Below, piece after piece: positions 11,343-21,373 of a stretch of DNA of 64,000 nucleotides. The notes under the pieces were generated by a model. The model did not search any database. It was given only the letters and a program-made list of their open reading frames with translations, and had not been told where the DNA came from. A program made the translations under genes and the position numbers. Origin of the DNA: Hofstenia miamia. Taxonomy: Eukaryota > Xenacoelomorpha > Acoela > Hofsteniidae. The stretch is taken from NCBI GenBank assembly GCA_900660155.1, contig CABFPE010000005.1:2926010-2990009 (forward strand). Direction: 5' to 3'. The stretch's first letter is position 1; the number at the start of each line of letters is the position of its first letter.

Positions 11343-11742
11343 TAGTGGTTCTCAACCTTTTTGGACTGTGACCCATCAATTCTATTTACAATGTGGTGGC
11401 GACCCCGCACCCTCCCCAACTAAATGTTTTTTGCTACTACATATAGGTTTTTTGGTTAAATTAAGCATACTCTGGATTCGAAGTCGTCTGAATTTGTGCA
11501 CTTCTACAAATATATTTTTCCTCTAAAAAATTTTGTAAACTAAAATTGGCCACAACTTCCACAATGCTTAAGATATTTTAACAGTTTTGGTATCATTTTT
11601 AACGCCTTTTCCTATTATCTTTATTAATATGCGTTTAATTATTTTCCTATCAAATAAATTGCATAATTCCCAGGAACTACGCAAAAGCTGCAAGTTGTTA
11701 TTGAACTCGAAGGGGTCGCGACCCACAGGTTGAGAGCCGCTG
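11343..11742. mobile_element. Non-autonomous hAT element (MITE) with 8-bp target duplication
   Basis: The left end TAGTGGTTCTCAACC...GTGACCC is matched by the inverted right end, whose reverse complement is CAGCGGCTCTCAACCTGTGGG followed by TCGCGACCCC. CAGTGGTTCTCAACC ends are a well-known hAT (Charlie/MER5-like) terminal repeat. The flanks TTATAGAG (11335-11342) and TTATAAAG (11743-11750) agree at 7 of 8 bases, a good target duplication. The 400-bp interior has no transposase, so movement would have needed a transposase from elsewhere. Confidence 0.85.
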
Positions 11743-11881
11743 TTATAAAGCTTATCCATTGCTGAGTTTCTAAGCAAATGCATATTTTATTATGCGGACG
11801 TCGGAAATTAACTAGAACAAATTCTAACATTCTTTGAATATTTATTGATATTTTTAAGTTTGTCACTATCAATGGAAAGGG

Positions 11882-11882
<1 letters not shown>

Positions 11883-11932
<50 letters not shown>
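11883..11932. repeat. (AT)n microsatellite
   Basis: About 23 AT units ending in a GTAT variant. Confidence 0.95.
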
Positions 11933-11933
<1 letters not shown>

Positions 11934-12155
11934 ACGAAATTATAGGTAACATAAACACAAATATAAACATGCGCAATCATTTCTATGCCCATCACTGACT
12001 TAAATACATTACTGCAAGAGCCTATCTATGCAACAGCTAAATCAGCTGTGCCTTTCTCAGCGGGTAATTTTTCTCAATTCGTATAAGTTAACTAAGTTAG
12101 CCAGAAACAAATTTTGTTGAAAATACTAAAATGTTGCTTAATTATAGTGCTAGGA

Positions 12156-12166
12156 AATAGGTTTAC
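12156..12166 (-). promoter_or_regulatory. Splice donor in the DRY motif
   Basis: On the minus strand the exon ends GACAG and the intron begins GTAAAC, close to the consensus AG|GTAAGT. Confidence 0.65.
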
Positions 12167-12513
12167 CTGTCAAGTGTAATCAATATTACGTGAAACCAAG
12201 AACAGGAAATAAACGCCCACATTACGAAGGTGCTGTAAATAAGTCGACAATAGAGCTCACCAAATATATTACTTGGAGGTTCATACACAGGTTGTAGAGT
12301 TATCTTAAGCAAAAAGCATTTTGCAGTACACAAATCTACAAATGCCAAGCTTGCAAATAATCTGTTAGATGATAATGTTTTCAACTCTTTACTTGATGCA
12401 TATACAACGATTACAAATGCGTTGAGCAAAATTGCAACTATATTTTCAGTGAAGGATATAGCAAGATACCAAAACGACTGTTCATTGAAAAACACTTCTT
12501 CTGTTTCGTTCAT
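12163..12513 (-). CDS. Rhodopsin-class (class A) GPCR, exon 1 (TM1-TM3)
   Basis: Starts MNETEEVFFNEQ on the minus strand. There is an early N-glycosylation site (NET), then TM1 (ISFTENIVAILLNAFVIVVY, with LN in place of the usual GN), an intracellular loop, and TM2 (NRLFASLAFVDL, with the conserved L-A..D). Extracellular loop 1 ends in the conserved TM3 cysteine (ELYCRLI), and TM3 ends ILITLDR. The frame then runs into ACTTGACAG|GTAAAC, a strong donor that splits the DRY motif after DR. An intron at this place is a classic position in animal class A receptors. This exon has no stops or frameshifts. The ligand class cannot be told. The likely 3' half at 7390-7752 is broken, so the gene as a whole may be dead. 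Confidence 0.8.
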   Translation of the reverse strand: MNETEEVFFNEQSFWYLAISFTENIVAILLNAFVIVVYASSKELKTLSSNRLFASLAFVDLCTAKCFLLKITLQPVYEPPSNIFGELYCRLIYSTFVMWAFISCSWFHVILITLDR

Positions 12514-14478
12514 CTTTAAAATTTCTCACAATTTAGAGACTATTTATGCTGTATCCTGAAACAAATCTGATTGGCTAGTCAACTGACGAATTCCATAAAG
12601 GGCTGTGACTGCATTCCACAAAAACTAAAGAAATATACCAATATGTATTGAAGGTGAAGGAATGGATTTTTCAAAATTGCATTTTAAAGTTTACAACCCA
12701 AATAAATGAAAAGTCGACCATCATGTTTGAGAGGAGAACTACTGACGTAAGATCAAAATTTAAGCATTCCAAAATGCCTATTACACAAACAATCGATATG
12801 ATTCCGAGCATTTTCCCACATTTTTCATTTGCATAACCATGGCCGGCGCTATATTATTTTACTAGTTTCCTTTTTTAAAAATCGGCCAGTGAAAGTCCAG
12901 GGAATGTGTTATCTACGAAATTACTTGATAGATGAACTAGAAAACACGCCGAACCATTGAGGATAAAGGGAGGACTAAAAAATTACAAATAAGTTCTTAA
13001 CTACCCAATTATGCACTGAGCATTATATATATTCCTTTGCCCCCAACCACTAAAAATATTTCTGTATAAGCTACTGAGCAGAAAGGAACTCACAATTCTT
13101 CAGACTGCAATTGACAGGCTTGCAGTTGTGTGTTTTCTTGGGAATGTTAACTCTGTTGTGTACACAATACAACATATTGGATAGGACATAAAAATCCAGC
13201 GTATCTAAATTTACAATTTTATCATTGTAATCATATTGTTCTTTTAATTTTCCACTTTTTCAAATTTTATTAATGTATATAAGGAAGAAAAATCCCATAA
13301 ATAATTGATATGAAAATGAATACAAAATACATAGAAAATATTGCTTATATAAAAAAATTTTTATGAATTAGATATACTTGTATACAAAATTATTTTCACC
13401 AACTTACGAATTTTAGGCATTAAGCCAAAATTTTACAAAAGAACACACTTTGAATTGCTTCTTTATACTTTATCATTTGCATAGTCAAGAATTGGTGAAT
13501 TTTTTTCACTATCACAGTCTTAGTAAACATTTGGGAGACGTGTTGTTTACGGTTGCATTTTCATTTGCTAACGTATTGAATTTGGATCAGTATCGGCGAA
13601 TTTCTTAAAACTCACCGGCTAGATAATCGATTTTTTTATCTGAGCACATATAAACTATTAAATATTATTGAATTTAAACAGCTTCCAAATTTCATTAAAT
13701 TTGTTTATGAATTCTTGAAAAAAAGTCAAAAGTCATTGTTCATATACAAATAATATATCAAAATCAGAAGGCACCATAAAATAGAAGTATCTAATGTTTC
13801 AATTTATGTTTTCCTCTTAAAAAGATACCAGGCTGCTTATGATTAAGTTACCCATGAATTTTTTTAAAATCTATCATAATTTCCTAAAATTAGTTTAAGC
13901 GTTCATAACTCTGAAAAACAACACAATAGAGAAGTGTCTCAACTCTAATTTTTGATGTAAGATTTTGATTTGTGTGAAATTTAGAGCCATGATTCTATTT
14001 GCAGCATTCCTTTCGTAATTTTTCGCAGTTTTCTAATGCTAAATTTGCATGACCACTATACGTATTGACAATGCCAGAAAACTAAATAAATATTTGTAAA
14101 TAATCAATTTGAATAATTAATGTTATCAATTTCACTTATGAAATTCTACAACAGATGCAATGAGTGAAACATTGCCCATTTCAAAAATGTAAAAATGTTT
14201 TTCAGAAAGATACTGAATTTCTAATCACCTTCAAATTTAAAAGGATATAGAACATTTATTGATGTAATAATGACAAAAGCTTTGTTTTTGTAAAACTTAT
14301 TTTATTTAATACTTAAATTTTGGGGGAGAAATGTTCTGTAGTCTTTTATACTTTTGCTAAGTTCATAAAATTTTTGAAGCAGAAAGAACTTGCTATCTTT
14401 AGCAAGGATAATAAGTCTAGAAATTTTATACAGAAGTAGATTGTTAAAGAAGTTACTGCTATTAGATAAGAGAAAATT
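12514..14478. other. AT-rich sequence, nothing recognised
   Basis: Upstream of the GPCR exon on the minus strand. No promoter, repeat or coding region can be supported. Confidence 0.5.
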
Positions 14479-15970
14479 TTGAATATGTCCAAGCATGAAG
14501 TATATGATGAAATGCATTCCCGTATTAAAGGAGAAAATATTAAGCCTACACTGATCTTGAAAGAGGCGAATGAGTTTAATAAATACTTTACTAGGCTTAA
14601 TGAGGATAAGCCTAAGGATACGTTGCTCGTAGAATTATTTTTAGGAGAAATTGATCCTCCTCTACTTACATATTCAGATGTTACTGATGTCTTCAGAAAG
14701 GTAGCTAATACATCGAGAGGACTTGGTAGGATTCCATATAATCGTTCAAAAACGATCTAAATGAACCATTCTATGAAATTGTTCAAAAGTGTTTTTCTGG
14801 ATGCCGATATCCTTATAGCTGGAAGAAAGCTGTAGTTAGCCACATTCCCAAAGATAGAAAAACTAGTCAGAATGAAGCTTTACCGACCTATTGCTATTGC
14901 GCAAATTTCTGCACAGTGTCTAGACGAGATTGCCCTAGGTACCTGCTGGATTCATTTTCAACTGTAACTGATCCCATGCAATTTGAATATAAATTACATC
15001 GTTCCACGACAGATACACTTCGGTGCTCACCTGAATTCACTTCTACTGCACTCGATAAACATGATTCCACAGTAGTAAACGCATTCTTCCTTGACTACTC
15101 GTCAGCGTTCAATACTGTGCTCCAGAATTCACTACGTAATGAAATAGGTCTTTTATCTCCGTGGTTATCTACATTGTTGCATGAACATATGAATCGCCGG
15201 AGACAATGTATCAAAACGAAAAAAGAATTTACAGACTTTATTGATATTTACGTAGGGATACTTCAAGGTGGCCCTATATGTGGGCCATTATTCACAGAAG
15301 TCACAAATTCACTGAGATGGGAAACTATATGCCCTAAAAATCAGTGTAATATTTGCAAATATAGTGGCGACACAAGTATTTTGTATGACATATTCAAGAC
15401 TAGTGCGATTTCTGATTATGAAGATTACCTTGACTGTGTTAGAAAGTTTATTGCTTTTTATGATTTCGAAAATCTTCATGCTAATTCCGTTGAAATCAGC
15501 TTTTGTCAAAAAGGTATAAAAAATGATCAACTATTAAAAGTTATTGGAAGAAAGATTAGTAGTATTTGATAATGTAGTACCTCAACATACATTTGCTAGG
15601 TATCTTGATCTCTATTTTAACATGTATTAGAATTGGTTAACAAAGTAAATTTAATCATTCGGGGGCTCACATTTTATATTGGATATATGAGAACCGATAC
15701 AAAGCTATCAATTTTCCAGGCATATGTAGATCCAGATTATTTATATGCCTTAAAAGTTTAGGTTCCTGGGCTATCAGATGATTTACGAAAGAAACTAAGG
15801 AATCCAATCAAACTTTTTGCTAAATTTGCAAAACTTAATAAATGGATGTTATTGAATACTGTACAGATCTTTTCGCCAAACAAATTGCTAAAACTACGAT
15901 GAAAATCTTAGGTGACAATTGGCATTCCTTGCATGCAAGACTCAGCGAATGGCGAAGCAAAAAGACAACT
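14479..15970 (+). mobile_element. CR1/L2-like LINE reverse transcriptase remnant, 5'-truncated
   Basis: Non-LTR reverse transcriptase pieces in order. The pre-RT segment ANEFNKYFTRL and a GLGRIPY block (normally GLDGIPY) lie within 14479-14760. After a frameshift near 14755, WKKAVVSHIPKD follows. Then 14916-15569 holds FLDYSSAFNTV, GILQGGPICGPLF and CKYSGDTSILYD, the last standing where F.DD normally sits, so the catalytic YADD/FADD box is mutated. Beyond that, the thumb-side end AYVDPDYLYALKV...PGLSDDLRKKLR (about 15,720-15,830) and a terminal block to about 15,970. The DYSSAFNT block suggests the CR1/L2/Rex group. The endonuclease and 5' part are absent. The element is dead. Confidence 0.8.
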
Positions 15971-16065
15971 CCTCAAGAGTATATTCTTTCTTCGTGTTGT
16001 ATGGAAACTTTCAAGCGGTCCTATGTCTTTGCAGCTCTATGCTCTCTCAATAGCAAATAATGAAC

Positions 16066-17684
16066 TGCTTAGATTTTATTATTATTTTCCTTGCATCTCA
16101 CAGCTTCATGCTGGTATCTCTCTCAGATCGGGGAACTCACCAGTTCCCAGAGAGTTTGAGAGCTTTCCTCAGGACTCTAGCTGTTCCTAACAATGCTGCC
16201 TTCTGTGCTACTGCTCCTCCCCACTTTGGTAGTCCCAACTCCTCCAAGTATCTCTTACTTACGGCTCTTAGTGCTCCTACTACTACTGGGACTACTTCAA
16301 CCTTCTTTAACTTCCACAGCCTTTCTATTTCCTCTGCTAATTCTCTATACTTGTTATCTTCTCTTTCTCCTTGCTTTTTACATTCCTGTCCTTTGGTACT
16401 GCTATGTCTATCACAGTTCCCAATCTTTTCTCTTTGTCTACCACTACTATGTCTGGCTTTCGTGCTTCTATTACCTTGCTTGTCTGGATGTTGAAATCCC
16501 ACAGTATCTTAACCTTCATTCGTCCCAGAACCTTACTGGGTCCCTGCCTGCTTTAGCCTTTCCTCCTGCATCTAGTTCTTTGTAGAATCTTCCTTCTTGG
16601 GTCTCAAATTTGATGTTTTCTCTTGCTTGCTTTGCTCTTGCCCTATACTTTCTCAGTTTCTCAGCTTCTGCGACTAATCTCTGCTTAAGCTCTTCTCTTG
16701 CCGTTTCTATAGTCTTCCCCTTACCTACCCTGCACCTTTCCTGCACAGCTTTACTTGTCCTGATCTTCCCAATTTGCTGCCTAATTTTTGCCACTTTATT
16801 CTCAATTCTTCTTTCCTATGCTGGCTTTCTGTCTCCCTTATCTTCTTTTCGCCTTTTCTTCTTCATGTCCAAGCCTACATTCTTCAGTACTTCCCATGCA
16901 CCTGCATACACTAAGCTATTTACTTCTGTGACACTCCTAGCATTTATCCTCTCCAACACTTTATTGACCTTTACTGTCTCTACTGCTAGCTTGCTTTTCT
17001 TAGCTCCTCTTGGAACTGGCAACCTAGTTCTGTCACCTATTTCTTCTTTCATCTTTTCCTTGATTGCTGCTTCAGTTTCTGCATCCACTGGTTCTGTTGC
17101 TTCCGCCACTTCTGCCTCAACGTCTATCACTTCATCTTCTTTTTGCTTAGCCTGTTCAACTCTCTTTTTCCCTTTACTCTCATCCAAATGCAACTTTCGC
17201 ACTTGTCCTGTAAGCGTCTGCTGTGTAGCTTCTAATCCCATTCCTGCCTTCCTCCATTTTTCCAACATTCTCTTCCTGTAACCCCTCTCATCTGGCCTGC
17301 TTCTTCTGTAACACTCCAACGCTGTCTTGTTCTGCTCATCTGTCCACTTGTGCCGTTGTCCATTTGTCTGTGTGAATCCTATACTGCCACTTCTCAAGTC
17401 CACACTCCCGATTGTGGAGTCCACCTGTTGTACGGAGATTCTTAGCCCCATCTGACCAATGAAGGCCTGCCGGGGAATGAGGGCCTTTGCTCTTTCATGA
17501 CTTGTCATCAGGGTTTGATTTTGTGTTTGATTTTGGACTCACATTGTCCTAGGATGTTGCCAACCAAGGCTTTAGAGTGTTTACTACCCTGTGAGCTAAG
17601 TCATCCAGTTGTTTTGTAACCACGATCACAGTTGCTTAACCTCAGCTTACCAATCTGCGTCTTTACCAACACGCCCCCTGCCCA

Positions 17685-17690
<6 letters not shown>
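16066..17690 (-). mobile_element. R4/Dong-like LINE with restriction-like endonuclease end, RT domain deleted
   Basis: Read on the minus strand. The N-terminal protein (17508-16816) has a KWTDEQNKTALECYRRSRP / GYRKRMLEKWRKAG block. The pre-RT linker (16794-16516) is a basic coiled segment ending RFYKELDAG and RFWDE. The frame then jumps straight to the C-terminal part: WDFNIQTSKVIEARKPDIVVVDK...VIDIAVP (16519-16337), then VEVVPVVVGALRAVSK and LLGTARVLRKAL (to about 16137). The KPD..(about 13)..ID pattern fits the restriction-like endonuclease of R2/R4-type LINEs. The whole reverse transcriptase is missing, removed between RFWDE and WDF near 16518. One frameshift lies near 16340-16410. TAA-type repeats lie at both ends (16073-16086 and 17685-17757). 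Confidence 0.75.

Positions 17691-17757
<67 letters not shown>
17685..17757. repeat. (ATT)n / (TAA)n microsatellite next to the LINE
   Basis: About 24 uninterrupted ATT units directly upstream of the minus-strand LINE. A shorter (TTA)n run lies at its 3' end (16073-16086). Confidence 0.95.
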
Positions 17758-18011
17758 GCGTCATTGAGAACGGTCGGGTTTCGCGTTCTCTCCTCGAAGC
17801 GTTAATTAATGATGTATTCGCTGGTGCTACAACACTGGAAGAGGCGTCTGCTTTCATTGAGGCTAAAAAAAGAAGCCGCTACATCAAATGTTTTGCCGCT
17901 TCGACCAAAGTAATTCTTCCGAAGCTCTTCTATTTCTTTTCCGTCAGTGCATTCAAGATATTAAAGACATCTCTACTGAAACAGAATCCACTCATATGTC
18001 TCATATATAAT
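17758..18011 (+). other. Coding-looking segment of unknown protein, broken
   Basis: Richer in GC than its surroundings. One frame reads ENGRVSRSLLEALINDVFAG then ATTLEEASAFIEAKK. After a shift of one frame, HQMFCRFDQSNSSEALLFLF followed by RQCIQDIKDISTETE runs to a TAA at about 18009. Both stretches look protein-like, and the second could be a C-terminus. I do not recognise the family. It may be a host exon relic or part of another transposon that received the TAA-linked LINE. Confidence 0.35.
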
Positions 18012-18129
18012 CAGTAGAATCAGAATCTTCAATGTGCAAAATATTTATTATGTTTCGTATAAAATTTATTATAAAATAACTTGCATTTTAATAAAATTAT
18101 CCCTAATGTGACAATGTTTCTAATATTAT

Positions 18130-18393
18130 TCATAGACAAAATATGTAATATTGCCATATGCTATATACTTCCTGTTTAGCAAGTAAATTTGCAATCACAT
18201 TCATCTCATTGCCATAATTTAAAATTTGCGCATGCTGGCAATTGAGTAATCGTTCAATTTCATATAGATGTTCAATCGTAAATATGCTCCGAGAAGGACA
18301 TGGGACTAAGATGTTGGAAAAGTTAAACCAATAACCTACCATTACGCAATAATGTTTGCAAATCAATCCAAATGCAATGCAAACTATAAACAA
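18130..18393 (-). other. Weak open frame, possible exon relic
   Basis: An 87-codon frame with fairly protein-like composition (FTIEHLYEIERLLNCQHA, NYGNEMNVIANLLAKQEVY). It has no recognised domain, no clear splice sites and no neighbours supporting it. It may be chance. Confidence 0.15.
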
Positions 18394-18686
18394 TGTGTTG
18401 AAAATGAACCTTCCATATCAAGGACACAAATTGAGCGGAATTCGCACGAATGAATAAAAATATGCTGAATTGAATTCGGCCTAGGACGCACAACGCTTAT
18501 CGGCCCGGTCCAGTTTGAGTCTAAATTTTCTGCTTATGTGTTTCTTTGAATATGCTTATCCTCATGTTTTTGTTAATAAAGATTTTCATCGTTGTCCAGG
18601 GTTGTTTGCTTTGCAATCGATATTTATTTTCATTGAAAAAACTGCTGGAAGTGTTGGATTATAGAACTAAAAAAATTTAGTAATTT

Positions 18687-18689
<3 letters not shown>

Positions 18690-18720
<31 letters not shown>
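18690..18720. repeat. (AT)n microsatellite
   Basis: About 15 AT units. Confidence 0.95.
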
Positions 18721-18723
<3 letters not shown>

Positions 18724-18837
18724 TGTTATATTTCAATTTTAAGTTACAAACTAGTGCTTTAACATAGAAAAATTGCATAAAATACAAATAACTACTCAAT
18801 AAACAATCAAATTGGTTTTTAAAAATATCGTATATAT

Positions 18838-19400
18838 TTTAACCTTAAGCAGAAGGGGATTTCTTTAAATATTTGTGATCCTATAAAAAAATTTTTAAGC
18901 GCTTTTAGCTCAAAAACTATAAACGCTATGCTCAATCAGAAAGAACAACATGATAAAGGAGGGGCTCCTCTTTCTTTTTCACTTTTAATTCGCGAACAGC
19001 TTTCTTTCCCATCAAGATGACAGTTTAATGACATCAGAGGTCATTTTCAAAGTAAATCTTAGGGAGTCGATGAGTACAATACATTTTATTGAAGTAGAAA
19101 ACTTATAAAGTAGTGCTTCTAAAATCTTTGGGTTTCATTGAAGCAATAGAAATGTGATAATTTTAAAATTGCTTCAAATAACCAAAACACAGTTTTTTTT
19201 GAATGGTTTATATAAAAAAGTGACTTAGAAAAAATTTAAATTGTATACTTTTGTTAGCTTAACTTTAAACAGCCCGGGGATTTTCGAAATATAATGAAAG
19301 TGCTCATAGCTCAAAAAACATTAACGCTATGCTAAATCTGAAAGCACCACTTGATAGAGGAGAGTCTTTTCAATAAGAGACAGCATGTTTTTGTTCTTAA
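18838..19400. repeat. Pair of diverged direct repeats
   Basis: 18838-19000 and 19257-19400 share an ordered set of words. These include a TTAA-rich lead, GGGGATTT, TAGCTCAAAAA, AACGCTATGCT, AATC(A/T)GAAAG, TGATA(A/G)AGGAG and TTAAT(T/C)CGCGA. They are clearly homologous but strongly diverged, with no coding content. This is probably a fragment of an old dispersed repeat, present twice. Confidence 0.55.
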
Positions 19401-20519
19401 TCCGCGACCCACCTCTGTCCCTTTAGTCCCGCAAATTTTGACTTTGCCCACAGCACAATTGATTTGTGATATCTTTGCATATATCTAAATGCAGTCAAAG
19501 TTATTTGTTGCTTCCATGGGTTCAAATACATATTCATGAACATGGAGAGAAATATATATTTTTAAATGATCGACATTTTTAAAAAAAATTGTTTATCTTT
19601 TCCCTACAAATTCAGCCAAAGGAATATGCTTTAATAGAAAGTGTTCAACATTGCATTAAAATATATTCCCAATAGACTTGCCCATCCATCACAATTTTCA
19701 AATTTGCTTATGGATGCCAGGCGGTTTAGGATTAAAAACATATAGTTGAGAAATGATTTTCTGCCTCAAAGATTTGTCCTGAATAGAATGAAATGCGTTA
19801 AAGCTTTCTATAAGTTTAAGGCTCTTTTTAAAGGATTGGAAAATATTATTCAATAATTTTTTGATTTAGAATGAATAAATTAATTTTTTCAGAACAAATT
19901 TAAATATATTACCCTTTCATCGCTTTGAGAAGAGTTCTTCTATCTTCTCAGATGTTGCTCGTAGCACTCAAGAGATGCAACCTTTAAATTTAGGTTCCTT
20001 TTAAGGCGGAAAGTAAATGAATTTTAGCTTTGATTTTCTTTGAAAGTATAGCTATTTTTCTTTTATATAGGTTTTGCTGCTTTGTGAATCATTGAGAAAA
20101 CTAACAAAAATCCTAATGAAAGTAACACTTTAAATTTCCAATATCACTAGCTAAACAATTATTGATTATGGCTTAAGCATTAATACTTATTATGTTTGTA
20201 GAAATAAAAATATGAAAATTTCAGCAAATTATTTTGAAAAGTGGGACCACTATTCCAATTCTAAGTCTGAATGCAAATTTGTAAATCTGTAATTTTATGA
20301 ACAATATGTATGTAGCTCATCTTTGTAAATTTTTTAGGATAATATTTTTAGCGTTAATTAGAGTTGAACACTGGCCTAAATTTTTACCACAGCCCCCAGT
20401 CCACAAGCAATTTTTTTCACGTGTTGGCCGGGAGCTTCATGGAAATTTGTGGGGCTAGTAAGTAATTGTAATCTCCAATATAATGGTGTGTGATTCTTTT
20501 CTAAAATCAAAGGAAAAGA
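19401..20519. other. AT-rich sequence, nothing recognised
   Basis: No gene, terminal repeat or RNA can be supported. Confidence 0.5.
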
Positions 20520-20543
20520 TGTATATATATATATATATATATA
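20520..20543. repeat. (AT)n microsatellite
   Basis: About 11 AT units, which served as the insertion target of the TA-specific MITE. Confidence 0.9.
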
Positions 20544-20764
20544 CTATCTGTAACAAAAGTTTAAGACCAATTAATTTCTCTAGGAGACTGATGCAAAAAG
20601 AAAAATAAAATTTTTTTGTATTTATTACGTTACGATAACAATCTCTAATGTAAAAAATATAAAAACTAATAAAGTGTACTCAAATTTTTAATAATATGTT
20701 GGCCCATCCCGATTTCGGATAACCTCCTATATATGTTATGGTCTTAAACTTTTGTTACAGGCTG
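20544..20764. mobile_element. Tc1/mariner-type MITE flanked by TA
   Basis: A perfect 22-bp inverted repeat, CTGTAACAAAAGTTTAAGACCA (20548-20569), pairs with its complement at 20739-20760. It extends imperfectly outward to a flanking TA on each side (20542-20543 and 20765-20766). 'ACAAAAGTTTAAGACC' ends and TA target duplication are typical of Tc1/mariner. The 221-bp element has no transposase. Confidence 0.75.
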
Positions 20765-20860
20765 TAAACATATAAACATATCTATATATATTTTTTTCTT
20801 GTTGCTTGAATACTAAGCTTCCTTATCATTTTATGAAAAAACAACGAAAATTTTAATTGA

Positions 20861-20893
20861 GAGTACTTTCGGTACTTACTGTACCATCGTCAG
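20861..20893 (-). ncRNA. Hammerhead-ribozyme-like motif (Penelope type)
   Basis: On the minus strand: CTGACGA (matches core CUGANGA), one extra U, a 5-bp stem GGTAC/GTACC with loop AGTAA, GAAA (the second core box), then GTAC followed by TC. The last A of GAAA with GTAC and T makes the palindrome AGTACT. Palindromic stem III loops, able to pair between two molecules, are described for the minimal hammerheads of Penelope-like elements; the cleavage triplet would be CUC. It lies just downstream of a Penelope-like protein end, the expected context. The extra U before stem II and a weak stem I leave activity uncertain. Confidence 0.5.
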
Positions 20894-20984
20894 TCGAAAA
20901 ACAAAAATTATTTGGTGGTAAAATTATAAATTTACAAATTATTAATTAAACTAAAATAGGTGAATAGTTTGATGACACTTTGTA

Positions 20985-21303
20985 TTTAAATTAGGTTTCT
21001 CTTCCTTAATATATATTGATTCTGCGATCTTGGTGCATTTGTGTTTCATTAAAATATTAANTCCGAATTTAAAATTGGTATAATTCTTGATTCCCTTAGT
21101 TTTCTATTTAAATTATATATAGATTTCTTAAGACGTGATTCGTGCCGTTTAATAAAAGGTAGTTTCCAAAAAATATTATCTTTGTGTTCTTGTGAATTGT
21201 ATTTTAATGAAGAGGATGTTATAGAGCTTCTTTTGATGTTTTTTGAAATAATTTTTCAGGATACCAATTAGATCTTAGATTTTCAAATATTTTATCAAAA
21301 GCC
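20985..21303 (-). mobile_element. Penelope-like retroelement, C-terminal coding remnant
   Basis: Minus-strand reading. A segment IFENLRSNWYPEKLFQKT (about 21,300-21,240) is followed by the post-RT block FWKLPFIKRHESRLKKSIYN and NLNRKLRESRIIPILNS (about 21,190-21,065). Then comes KCTKIAESIYIKEEKPNLNT, like the end of a GIY-YIG endonuclease (about 21,050-20,985). Penelope-like elements join a reverse transcriptase to a GIY-YIG nuclease, and this matches the tail of such a protein. Most of the element, including the RT core and the body of the nuclease, is missing. One unresolved base (N) lies at 21061. The ribozyme-like motif follows 92 bp downstream. Confidence 0.6.
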
Positions 21304-21340
21304 TTTGTATGTACATTGTAGTTAGATTATGTTTTACTAT

Positions 21341-21365
<25 letters not shown>
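21341..21365. repeat. (AT)n microsatellite
   Basis: About 12 AT units. Confidence 0.95.

Positions 21366-21373
<8 letters not shown>

Noticed and set aside
16193-17281. Plus-strand open frames rich in leucine, serine and phenylalanine, resembling membrane proteins
   Set aside because: They are antisense shadows of the minus-strand R4/Dong-like LINE protein.
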